Positions 7,148 through 15,389 of a stretch of 64,000 bases of DNA are shown here, piece by piece. This DNA comes from Bacteroidota bacterium (GTDB lineage: Bacteria > Bacteroidota > Bacteroidia > Cytophagales > Cytophagaceae): the NCBI GenBank assembly GCA_023392125.1, contig JAEVZS010000031.1, forward strand, positions 1-64,000, read 5' to 3'. The notes beneath the pieces are model-generated. The model saw only the letters and a program-made list of their open reading frames with translations, was not told the DNA's origin and ran no database searches. How positions within the stretch are numbered: position 1 is the stretch's first letter; the number at the start of each line of letters is the position of its first letter. Position numbers and translations under genes: made by a program.

Positions 7148-10015
7148 TTATTGTTTTATGACTTTCAGAATATTGTTTCCGATATACAGAAGATATACTC
7201 CCGGAGAAAAGGAAGCTATTGAAAACGATGACTCTTCGCCACGCATCAGCTCCATACCTCTTACATCACGCAAAATCCATTCGCCGGGCTTCGACAAATA
7301 CAGCTCACCGCTGGTCGGATTGGGAAAAACCTGTCCGGATACCCCACTAAGCTGAGCATCCAGAGCAGTAACAACGCAGCGCTGCGGATCGGTAACAGGT
7401 TCGATCCCTGTATTTCCGCCGGCACACTGATTGCAGACATCAACAGCAGCGGTTCCGCCCGGATCCCCGTTGCAGTCTTCCTCTGCCACACGTATAGTAA
7501 ATGTCAGTATCACCCTGGTAACAGACCCGGTACCGGTATGCACCAGGGCCTGTTTGATTGTATACTGATTACCGGCCTGGCTCCTGCCGGGATACTGGCC
7601 GATATTGGCCGAAAGTGTATTGATATTCAGCTCGGAATAGACATAGGCATTTTCACCCCAGGCTATAGTCTGACCGGACTGGTTGTACCAGTGGCCCGGA
7701 GCATTGGCGGTTGAAGTAGCATTCAGAGCCTCATCCGGATTTACTCCGTAATAGAGTATGCTGCTGCCAAAAGAAGAAGCGATCTGCTGTGCTGTCATGC
7801 CCAATGCCTCAGCTGCTCCTGCTATGGAGACCGATGTCGGCGTATATTCAGACATAGGAGCCATAAACAGCTGATAACTCAACTCTCTGGTCGTGACACA
7901 GGCGCTTTCAGCTACTCCGCATCCGCAAATGCCTGCCGCAACCTTGTCCGGATCATCAGGACATTCATCTTCGCAATCAATTACACCATCACCATCAGCA
8001 TCATCACTTACCTGACCGGTAGTGCCGCCGACACATTTACCACAGGCATCTATCACTGCCTCTCCGCCGGCCACTCCCTGACAATCGGCGACAATATCGC
8101 TACAGCCTGTACTGCCTGCAAAGGCCATTTGCTGGTTGCTGAACAGATTGTAGGTGCCATTGATATCCTGATTGGAAGCATGTCCGGCACCCTGACCGTC
8201 ACATTCTGTACGGCCGTTATTGCCATGAGGAAACTGCAGGTAAACACCAGACGAACAATTGCCATTTTCGGAATCTCCGCCCATCACCACAGTTCCGCTG
8301 TACTGGACTCCAAACACAAATGCATTGTCCGTTACCCGCGCGTTCTGAGACACTGTACAGTTCTCGAGAAAAGCATTTCCCTCAACAACCGCATCTCCGC
8401 TGTAAGTCCCGCGAAAGACACAGGCATTATCTTTTATTACAACATTACCGGAAACAGTCGCCCCCTCTACCCAGGCATGTCCTTCAATCCGGACATTGCC
8501 ACTGATATTGCCGCTCCGTACTATGGCATAGGGACCTACATACACACTGGAAGCTACAGTTGCTCCATTGGCAACCCAGCCACCTCCATTGGAGTGAATG
8601 CGGCCATTCGTTTTCCAGCGGCTTCTGAATTCGGTGGCAGGCTGGTAACCTTCCGGAACAGCATTTTCAATGGCCAGCTCGTAGGGATATCTTCTGACCT
8701 TCGGATAACCTGGCTCCCACGGATAAGAGGTATGCTGTTTCGGCGCGCCCATTACCACAAGAAACATATCTTTTTCTCCCTGTCTCAGCTCAAAAGATAT
8801 CTCTTTTTCATTATCAGCATACATTTCACTATAGCGTGAGATTGTGCCGTCCGGCAGGGAAGTCACAAATCCGTAACGCCATCCGTTATGGTTCGGATTA
8901 ACTTCTGTATGGCCCTTAAATTTTACATGCACCGTTTTCTTATCGCCTGTACAGGTTGTGTGCAACGGAATAACGTTGACACCATAATCCTGAGGCGCCC
9001 AGTCATCATTAACCACATAACGGTTGGCTGCACCGGCTACTTTATCCAGGATCGTGTACTGTTTCCACAAAAACCGCGGATTCTGACCGGCAATCGTGTT
9101 AATTTCATTTCGTACGACCCTGCCAAAATTATCTGTCGCGCTTATCTGATCGCGGCTATTGGCTTTATAGTCAAATGTCGCCTGTTTTCTGGCATAGCCC
9201 CACAAGTAATCATTCAGCTGACTTTGTGACAGCCCTTTCAGACGACTCAGGGTTACAAGGGGATGCTCATTGGCAACAGATTCGCTCCATAATCTTCTGG
9301 TCATTGCAAATCCGTCTTCTTCCTGGACATGAAACATCAAATGAAAGTTGGCATAATGATGTCTGGTCGAGCTCCAGTGATAGCTTCTGGTGGCAAGCCA
9401 TCTGGGCACATCTGTATTGGCCATCCGCTGATACATCATGGATCTCATATAGTTTGCATGACCCTCATAAAAAAATCCGGCAGGATCGTATCCCTGAAAA
9501 CCGCCCCTCGGATTCGGGTTATCCTGTATATGATGCATCATCTGCAGGGAGTGTGCCAGCTCATGGCTCAATGCACCACCATCTCTGGTCGCTGCCGGAT
9601 CAACCCACATCGCCCCGATCGTATTACTATATGACCCTCCATATGCAAAACCGTTTCTTTCCGGAGGGGTAAATGTACCGAGCATAACAATAATGATCTT
9701 GTATCGGCCAAGATTCGTGTTCGGCGCGTCATTAACAAACTTCAGCTCCGTAATAAAGCGCGTATATATTTTTTCCAGTGTATCTGCCACCGATCTGGGA
9801 TTAAAGCGTTTGGCGGCATCCGGATAGCTTGCAGGATCGGTGCCGACCAGATCTCCCCAGAAGATTACAAAATTATCGGACTGATAGGATCGGTCATACG
9901 ACAAGCGGTTGTAAAAATCATCGCGAGGCTCATTCCACTGCGGCGGCCAGAAAACGGTTTTCTGAGCCTGTGCCGATAAGCTGATAAAAAAAAGAAGGAG
10001 TAGCATGTTTCTCAT
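7148..10015 (-). CDS. Secreted DUF6055 metallopeptidase-like protein with beta-helix repeats, DUF4859 and T9SS sorting domain
   Basis: A 955-residue exported protein. Signal peptide 1-18 (ends AQA). DUF6055 domain (about 20-460) with ALSHELAHSLQ (H151, E152, H155) and FFYEGHANYM (E184 as possible third ligand). Residues about 480-640 contain hexapeptide-like repeats (VYVGPYAIVRSGNISGNV and successors) predicted to fold as a left-handed parallel beta-helix, an unusual partner for a protease. Then a cysteine-rich/DDADGDGVID linker, a DUF4859 module, a second linker (VCNQCAGGNTG) and a T9SS type A sorting domain (VFPNPTSGEL ... KVIKQ). It is the paralogue of 3006-5114 in the catalytic part and of 5207-7021 in the C-terminal part, so the three genes form a mix-and-match family. 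Substrate unknown; the helix could bind carbohydrate or position the enzyme. Confidence 0.84.
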   Translation of the reverse strand: MRNMLLLLFFISLSAQAQKTVFWPPQWNEPRDDFYNRLSYDRSYQSDNFVIFWGDLVGTDPASYPDAAKRFNPRSVADTLEKIYTRFITELKFVNDAPNTNLGRYKIIIVMLGTFTPPERNGFAYGGSYSNTIGAMWVDPAATRDGGALSHELAHSLQMMHHIQDNPNPRGGFQGYDPAGFFYEGHANYMRSMMYQRMANTDVPRWLATRSYHWSSTRHHYANFHLMFHVQEEDGFAMTRRLWSESVANEHPLVTLSRLKGLSQSQLNDYLWGYARKQATFDYKANSRDQISATDNFGRVVRNEINTIAGQNPRFLWKQYTILDKVAGAANRYVVNDDWAPQDYGVNVIPLHTTCTGDKKTVHVKFKGHTEVNPNHNGWRYGFVTSLPDGTISRYSEMYADNEKEISFELRQGEKDMFLVVMGAPKQHTSYPWEPGYPKVRRYPYELAIENAVPEGYQPATEFRSRWKTNGRIHSNGGGWVANGATVASSVYVGPYAIVRSGNISGNVRIEGHAWVEGATVSGNVVIKDNACVFRGTYSGDAVVEGNAFLENCTVSQNARVTDNAFVFGVQYSGTVVMGGDSENGNCSSGVYLQFPHGNNGRTECDGQGAGHASNQDINGTYNLFSNQQMAFAGSTGCSDIVADCQGVAGGEAVIDACGKCVGGTTGQVSDDADGDGVIDCEDECPDDPDKVAAGICGCGVAESACVTTRELSYQLFMAPMSEYTPTSVSIAGAAEALGMTAQQIASSFGSSILYYGVNPDEALNATSTANAPGHWYNQSGQTIAWGENAYVYSELNINTLSANIGQYPGRSQAGNQYTIKQALVHTGTGSVTRVILTFTIRVAEEDCNGDPGGTAAVDVCNQCAGGNTGIEPVTDPQRCVVTALDAQLSGVSGQVFPNPTSGELYLSKPGEWILRDVRGMELMRGEESSFSIASFSPGVYLLYIGNNILKVIKQ
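7365..8057. repeat. Long direct repeat, copy 2 (DUF4859 and linkers)
   Basis: Partner of the copy at 5421-6113; constant 1944-bp offset and no indels that I can find over about 690 bp. See that entry for content. Confidence 0.85.
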
Positions 10016-10354
10016 AAACGTATTGCATTATTATAATCACTGCACGTATGAGACATTCGGATTTTGGGAAAGTAACGCTTTCTATTATTTTTTTATGAAA
10101 GAAAGATCGTTGTACAAATTAATCATACCAGTCCGGTTGTCCGGATTGCATGCCGCAGGCTTAATGCACATTGCTGATGAAAACCATCGCAGTCCGCTTT
10201 AAGGAAGCCGTCAATAAAGATGGCAGGCACCATTTGCATTGAAGCCGGCAGGACCTACAGCTCCTGTATTTCATCCTGACAAGATCACCCCATTCGTTTT
10301 ATAAAAATTGTCAATTTAGCTCTATATTGCAATAACGCAGGATTTATACAGCAT
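10016..10354. other. Divergent intergenic region, no gene seen
   Basis: A 339-bp gap between the start of the minus-strand protease gene (10015) and the plus-strand dehydrogenase gene (10355). It must hold promoters for both directions, but I find no full TTTG-N19-TAnnTTTG match. A near match, TATATTGC at 10323-10330, lies 25 bp before the dehydrogenase start without a correctly spaced upstream box. No RNA gene or repeat is visible. Confidence 0.5.
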
Positions 10355-11521
10355 ATGGCAAAAATAAAAATGGGAATGATCGGTGGAGGTCAGGGAGCCT
10401 TTATCGGGAATGTACATCGGATGGCTGCCTCCCTTGACGGAAAAATCGAATTGGTGGCAGGCGCTTTCAGCAGCAGGGCTGAGGTATCCGCAGAAACCGG
10501 ATCAGCGCTGGGACTCGACGCATCCAGAGTCTATCCCGACTACCGGACAATGCTGGAATCAGAGCAACAGCTTCCGTCCGACAAGCGGATTGATCTTGTT
10601 TCAATTGTCACTCCCAATTATTTACATTTTGAGCCCGTAAAGCTGGCACTGGAGTGCGGTTTTCATGTGATGTGTGAAAAACCGGTCGCTTTCAGCTATG
10701 AGGAAGCAAACACATTGCTGCAGCTACAGAAACGATATGGCAAAATTGTCGCTCTGACACACAACTATACGGGTTATCCCATGATTAAAGAAGCCAGAGC
10801 GCTCGTACACTCGGGAAAACTGGGAAAGCTTCGGAAAATTATCGCCGAATATCCGCAAGGCTGGCTCTCCGAACGCATTGAAGCGACCGGACATAAACAG
10901 GCCTATTGGCGAACCAGTCCCGATATGGCAGGCATCAGCTGTTGTGTAGGCGACATTGGTACGCATGCCGAAAATCTGATCGAATATATTACCGGCCTCC
11001 GCATTCAATACCTTGCTGCGGACGTAAGCACGATGGTAGAAGGCAGGCTGCTGGACGATGATGCCAATATTCTGGTACGCATGGAGCAGGGGGTAAAAGG
11101 CGTAATCATCGCCAGCCAGATTGCCAACGGGGATGAAAATGAATTACGAATCCGGATCTATGGCGAAAAGGGCGGCATAGAATGGCTCCAGTCGGAACCC
11201 AATACACTGCTTTATAAAAGCAATTCCGGCCCCCGGCAGCTGCTTAAGCCGGGCGGCTATGCCTGGCTTTCAGCACAGACTAATAAGCACAGCCGCCTGC
11301 CAGGTGGCCATCCCGAAGGATATATCGAATCCATGGCCAACCTGTATCGCAATGTGGCACTGGCAATTGAAGCGGGAAAAAGTGGTAACAGGCCGGATCC
11401 TGATCTGGATTTTCCAATACTGGAAGATGGCGTACGAGGTATGAGATTTATTGAAGCCGTAATTCACTCCGGGAACAAAAATGCAGCATGGGTAGCGCTT
11501 GATGAGGAAAAATTTTCGTGA
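10355..11521 (+). CDS. Gfo/Idh/MocA family NAD(P)-dependent oxidoreductase
   Basis: A 388-residue cytoplasmic dehydrogenase of the glucose-fructose oxidoreductase/inositol dehydrogenase superfamily. The N-terminal Rossmann fold shows MGMIGGGQGAFIG (residues 6-18), and the family's EKP motif is present as CEKPVAF; the C-terminal half is the typical mixed alpha/beta substrate domain. These enzymes oxidise or reduce sugars and cyclitols; the substrate cannot be read from sequence. It is followed after 100 bp by a sugar phosphate isomerase/epimerase (11622-12632), a common pairing for inositol- or keto-sugar catabolism, and then a propeller lipoprotein. Start chosen at the ATG right before the Rossmann strand. 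Family call is firm, specificity open. Confidence 0.9.
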   Translation: MAKIKMGMIGGGQGAFIGNVHRMAASLDGKIELVAGAFSSRAEVSAETGSALGLDASRVYPDYRTMLESEQQLPSDKRIDLVSIVTPNYLHFEPVKLALECGFHVMCEKPVAFSYEEANTLLQLQKRYGKIVALTHNYTGYPMIKEARALVHSGKLGKLRKIIAEYPQGWLSERIEATGHKQAYWRTSPDMAGISCCVGDIGTHAENLIEYITGLRIQYLAADVSTMVEGRLLDDDANILVRMEQGVKGVIIASQIANGDENELRIRIYGEKGGIEWLQSEPNTLLYKSNSGPRQLLKPGGYAWLSAQTNKHSRLPGGHPEGYIESMANLYRNVALAIEAGKSGNRPDPDLDFPILEDGVRGMRFIEAVIHSGNKNAAWVALDEEKFS

Positions 11522-11621
11522 TGCATGATCCGGGATAAAGAGATCAGCCTCTGAGTTATATTTTTTATTTGTAATCGTACAACTTATACTTATTGACAAG
11601 TCAAACTTCAGGATTTAATAT

Positions 11622-12632
11622 ATGAGAACCATCAAAGGTCCGGCCCTGTTCCTGGCTCAGTTTATGGACGATAAGGCTCCCTTCAGCAATCTTAAAAGCA
11701 GCTGCCGGTGGGCGGCATCCTTAGGCTATGAAGGTGTTCAGATTCCGAGCTGGGATTCCCGCTGCATGGATCTGAAGCTGGCCGCCGAAAGCAAAACCTA
11801 TGCAGATGAACTGAATGGTACTGTGAAAGAATGTGGTCTCGAGATCACAGAACTAAGTACCCATCTGCAGGGACAATTGGTAGCAGTAGCCTCTGTATAC
11901 GATAAAGGCTTTGATGCATTTGCTCCCGAAAGCCTCAGAAACACGCCTGCTCAAAGACAGGAATGGGCCGTACAGCAGCTCCTGTATGCTGCAAAAGCCA
12001 GCTCAAATCTTGGCCTCAAAGCACATGCTACCTTTTCGGGCTCGCTGCTGTGGCCTTATATATATCCCTGGCCGCAGCGCAAAAAAAACGATATCCGGGA
12101 AGGTTTCCGGACGCTGGCAGACATCTGGACACCCATACTGAATACGTTTGATCAATATGGCATTGATGTGTGCTACGAGCTTCACCCCGGTGAAGATCTG
12201 CATGATGGTATCAGCTATGAAATGTTCCTTGAAGCATGCGGCAATCACCCCAGAGCCAATATACTCTACGATCCGAGCCATTTTGTATTGCAGCAATTAA
12301 ACTACCTTGATTTCATTGACTTTTATCACGAAAAAATCAAAATGTTTCATGTCAAGGATGCCGAGTTCTATCCGACCGGAAAATCCGGAGTTTATGGTGG
12401 ATTTCAGGATTGGGCAAACCGTCCGGGCCGGTTTCGTTCGCCGGGTGACGGTCAGGTAGATTTCAAACGGATATTCAGCAAGCTTGCTCAATACGACTAT
12501 GAAGGCTGGGCTGTTGTAGAATGGGAATGCTGTATAAAACACCCTGAAACAGGAGCTGCGGAAGGGGCAGCATTTGTAAAAAAGCACATTATTAAAGTGA
12601 CAGAAAGAAGTTTTGACGATTTTGCCGGATAA
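11622..12632 (+). CDS. Sugar phosphate isomerase/epimerase (AP endonuclease family 2 TIM barrel)
   Basis: A 336-residue soluble protein with the xylose-isomerase-like TIM barrel. Probable metal ligands sit in the segments [23 protein letters not shown] and VVEWEC near the barrel's C-terminal edges, as in the family of D-tagatose 3-epimerase/inosose dehydratase-like enzymes. It lies 100 bp after the Gfo/Idh/MocA dehydrogenase and 10 bp before the next lipoprotein gene, so the three are probably cotranscribed. Likely role: isomerising or epimerising the keto-sugar or keto-cyclitol produced by the neighbouring dehydrogenase (inference). Confidence 0.88.
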   Translation: MRTIKGPALFLAQFMDDKAPFSNLKSSCRWAASLGYEGVQIPSWDSRCMDLKLAAESKTYADELNGTVKECGLEITELSTHLQGQLVAVASVYDKGFDAFAPESLRNTPAQRQEWAVQQLLYAAKASSNLGLKAHATFSGSLLWPYIYPWPQRKKNDIREGFRTLADIWTPILNTFDQYGIDVCYELHPGEDLHDGISYEMFLEACGNHPRANILYDPSHFVLQQLNYLDFIDFYHEKIKMFHVKDAEFYPTGKSGVYGGFQDWANRPGRFRSPGDGQVDFKRIFSKLAQYDYEGWAVVEWECCIKHPETGAAEGAAFVKKHIIKVTERSFDDFAG

Positions 12633-12642
12633 AACCAGAACC

Positions 12643-13584
12643 ATGCATAAAAATATAGTACTGATTGCCCTTTTTGCTCTGCTGGCAGGAGCATGCAACC
12701 AACCCAGGACAGCTGCTGAAGAGCTGCCGCAGGAAAATACCGATGTAAGAACCAAAGGCTATCTGACGATCATGGATATTGAAACCAAAGAGCAAGCGAT
12801 CGTGTATGAGTCGGATGAGCATTTTGAAGCGCCCAACTGGTCCAAAGACGGAACATACTTAATCTTCAACAGCCTGGGCAGAATGTACCGGCTACCTCTG
12901 GACAGCCATTCCGGACCGGAGCTTATCCATACTGATTTTGCCACCCGCTGCAACAACGATCATGTACTGTCTCCCGATGGCAGCCTGCTGGCTATCAGCC
13001 ATCATGTAGAAGAGAGCAATCTGTCCAAAATTTTTATCGTTCCTGTCGAAGGCGGAACTCCTAAGCTCGTTACGCAAAATGGCCCGTCCTATCTTCATGG
13101 CTGGTCACCGGACGGCAATACCCTTACTTATTGTGCCGAAAGAAACGGAGAATTTGATATCTATACCATTGATACCAGCGGACAAAATGAAACCAGACTT
13201 ACCAGCGCCCCGGGGCTCGATGATGGCCCGGAGTACAGTCCGGATCAGCGCTATATCTATTTCAACTCCGACCGTACAGACACCATGCAGATATGGCGTA
13301 TGAAACCGGATGGCAGCGAGCAGATACGACTAACCGGAGACGGATATGGCGACTGGTTTCCTCATATCTCTCCTGACAACGAAAAGATCGTTTTTCTGTC
13401 TTATGACGCCTCTGTAAAAGGACATCCGGCCAATAAGCAGGTGAAGCTGCGGATAATGAATGTCGGAGAATACAAGCCGGAGATACTGACGGAGCTTTTT
13501 GGCGGACAGGGTACAATCAATGTACCCTCCTGGTCTCCCGACAGCAAAAAGATTGCATTTGTACGATATGAAATAATCAATTGA
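12643..13584 (+). CDS. TolB-like beta-propeller lipoprotein (PD40/WD40-like repeats)
   Basis: A 313-residue exported lipoprotein. I take the ATG at 12643 as start because it gives a compact lipoprotein signal ([18 protein letters not shown], Cys18); an ATG 30 bp upstream would put ten charged/polar residues in front and overlap the previous gene. The mature part has repeated blades with the PD40 signature ([37 protein letters not shown]), so a six- or seven-bladed propeller facing periplasm or cell surface. In this phylum such proteins accompany sugar-oxidation genes; a binding or scaffolding role is only inferred. It ends a three-gene run starting at 10355 and is followed by a terminator. 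Confidence 0.82.
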   Translation: MHKNIVLIALFALLAGACNQPRTAAEELPQENTDVRTKGYLTIMDIETKEQAIVYESDEHFEAPNWSKDGTYLIFNSLGRMYRLPLDSHSGPELIHTDFATRCNNDHVLSPDGSLLAISHHVEESNLSKIFIVPVEGGTPKLVTQNGPSYLHGWSPDGNTLTYCAERNGEFDIYTIDTSGQNETRLTSAPGLDDGPEYSPDQRYIYFNSDRTDTMQIWRMKPDGSEQIRLTGDGYGDWFPHISPDNEKIVFLSYDASVKGHPANKQVKLRIMNVGEYKPEILTELFGGQGTINVPSWSPDSKKIAFVRYEIIN

Positions 13585-13609
13585 AAATAAAGTCTGAAAA
13601 TCCTTAAAT

Positions 13610-13643
13610 ACCGGGATTGGGGGCTTATATCTCAAATCCCGGT
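13610..13643 (+). terminator. Terminator after propeller lipoprotein gene
   Basis: A 9-bp perfect stem (ACCGGGATT at 13610-13618 with AATCCCGGT at 13635-13643) is followed by TATTTCTTTC. It ends the 10355-13584 operon. Confidence 0.65.
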
Positions 13644-13772
13644 TATTTCTTTCAGATGAATTCCGGAGCCTCAGCTGTTTTGCTGTCAGCCTCCATACCA
13701 GTCCGCAAAGAAAAGCCGGAGGAGTAAACGGACCGACCGGATGGTTTTATTAACATAAAAAGATCCGGCAAA

Positions 13773-15389
13773 TCAATACACAACTGTCACCTTAATCAGC
13801 TTTTCGCCATCATTGATGTTGACAAAATATAATCCGGGAGCGACTTTGCGATGAGTACCTGTTCCATCCCAGCCGCCGGGCAACTGCAACTCAGAGATCA
13901 CGTTGCCGAATTTATCCGAAATCACGGCATGGCCCTGGTAATTGAAATAATATTCATCATCAATACCGTCGCCATCTGCGGTAATAAAAACATTGTCGCA
14001 CTCTTCCTCATCAATACGAATCCTGTTGCCAATATTCTTTCGGCAATTGCCTGCCACACCATAGAGCATATATTCTGAGTCACCCAAGCCGGAAAAATAC
14101 CCGTTGGCCAGACGCCGCTCTTCACCGGTATTGACAGAGACCAGCTCGTATTCAAATCCGGAAGGCAAGGTATTGGCAGTAGATATACTGATTCGCCCGC
14201 CGCTGTTCCTGCATGTCTTTGGCGTCACCTCAATCAGAAATCCTTCCGCCATGAAGCAGGGAATCACGCTGACAAAAAAGCTGTCCGTCTTAAGCACAAG
14301 ATCGGGAAAATCCGGATGAGTAAGCTCGCAATAGTAATAACCGCTGCGCTCCGGGGAGTCTGTAAAAGCTCTGACATAATCGTCAGCTGATTTTCTGATC
14401 TCATTGCCCTCAAAATACCAGGTATACGTTACCCGGGCTACATCTGCATCAATTCCTGTTTTAAGATACAAATCATCTGCTTCACTGACTTCATAAGAAC
14501 GGCCCGACTGAATCATTTTTTGAGAGGACAAGGGAAAAACCGAAAGATAGTCTTCATATTCCGTCAATTTTATCAGCTCTTTGTAGGTAAAATGATTATC
14601 ATTTGTAAATGCCTGCTGCAATACAGGAAAAGGGGTAAAATCAGGCAATAGCCGAAAATCATTTCTTTCCATTCGGATTGTCTCAATACCATTATTATCA
14701 GCTACTTCAGGAAGACGGGTCAGCTTATTGCCTGCTATATTGAGAAATTTAAGAACTGTCTGATTACGCAGAGAAGGAATTTCAGTCAGCGCATTGTTTG
14801 CTGCAACAAGCTCCCCCATTTTTTTCAATGAGTCCAATGCGGGCAAGTGTGCAAGCTTGTTGTTGGAAACATTTATTGCCCAGAGCTCCTTCAGCTCAGA
14901 AAGTTCCGGCAAAACAGCAAGCTGATTTGATTCAACATATAGCTGAGTTATTTTTTTGTTATCCGAAAGATCGGGCAATGATGTAATCCTGTTTCTTCTG
15001 GCACTCAGGGTTTTTAATCCGGACAGTCCGCTCAGCGCCGGCAGAGCAGACAGCTGGTTATCATCCAGAACCATTCGGGTAAGAACACTGTTAACCGGCA
15101 ACGCCCCTATATAACTTAGCTGGTTTCTGGAGAGATTGAGCTCCGTAATATTTTCAAAGTATTGTATCCCTTCTACATCCGTAATATTGAAGCCCATACA
15201 ACTGATAGTTCCTGCAAATGTCTTTGCCTCGTTTACAATCAGATCCTGATTGGCATCCATAAGCGAGGGGACCTTGCTTAGCAGACAGGCTTTGAACCTG
15301 GCGTCAGGTATTACTACCGTCTGAGCAGAAGCGCTGCTGACAAGCGCCAGTATACACAGCAGAAATACTATATTTTTTTTCACTTTCAT
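13773..15389 (-). CDS. Secreted leucine-rich-repeat protein with CHU_C-like (type B) C-terminal domain
   Basis: A 538-residue exported protein. Signal peptide 1-22 (ends ASA). Residues about 65-270 hold bacterial leucine-rich repeats of roughly 22 residues (for example LTRMVLDDNQLSALPAL and LKFLNIAGNKLTRLPEV). A probable Ig-like region follows (TYTWYFEGNEI ... GYYYCELTHP). The end contains ADGDGIDDEYYF, VISDKFGNVI, PGGWDGTG and APGLYFVNI, which resembles the gliding-motility-associated CHU_C domain used by T9SS type B cargo. Its ATG overlaps the stop of the anti-sigma-like gene (15386-16552) by 4 bp, so both are translated from one transcript starting at the sigma gene. Probably surface-exposed and binding protein or polysaccharide. 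The LRR call is firm; the type B label is by resemblance. Confidence 0.85.
   Translation of the reverse strand: MKVKKNIVFLLCILALVSSASAQTVVIPDARFKACLLSKVPSLMDANQDLIVNEAKTFAGTISCMGFNITDVEGIQYFENITELNLSRNQLSYIGALPVNSVLTRMVLDDNQLSALPALSGLSGLKTLSARRNRITSLPDLSDNKKITQLYVESNQLAVLPELSELKELWAINVSNNKLAHLPALDSLKKMGELVAANNALTEIPSLRNQTVLKFLNIAGNKLTRLPEVADNNGIETIRMERNDFRLLPDFTPFPVLQQAFTNDNHFTYKELIKLTEYEDYLSVFPLSSQKMIQSGRSYEVSEADDLYLKTGIDADVARVTYTWYFEGNEIRKSADDYVRAFTDSPERSGYYYCELTHPDFPDLVLKTDSFFVSVIPCFMAEGFLIEVTPKTCRNSGGRISISTANTLPSGFEYELVSVNTGEERRLANGYFSGLGDSEYMLYGVAGNCRKNIGNRIRIDEEECDNVFITADGDGIDDEYYFNYQGHAVISDKFGNVISELQLPGGWDGTGTHRKVAPGLYFVNINDGEKLIKVTVVY

Noticed and set aside
8129..8839. 236-codon plus-strand open frame opposite the DUF6055/LbH protease gene
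   Set aside because: Lies wholly antisense to a gene with clear domains; a shadow of its codon use.
10308..10330. Promoter for the Gfo/Idh/MocA gene (TTG ... TATATTGC)
   Set aside because: Spacer is only 12 nt, not the 19-21 nt of the Bacteroidota consensus, and the -7 box has mismatches.
13644..13772. Terminator for the LRR protein gene (CCGGAT ... ATCCGG)
   Set aside because: Only a 6-bp stem with a loop of about 20 nt; not convincing.
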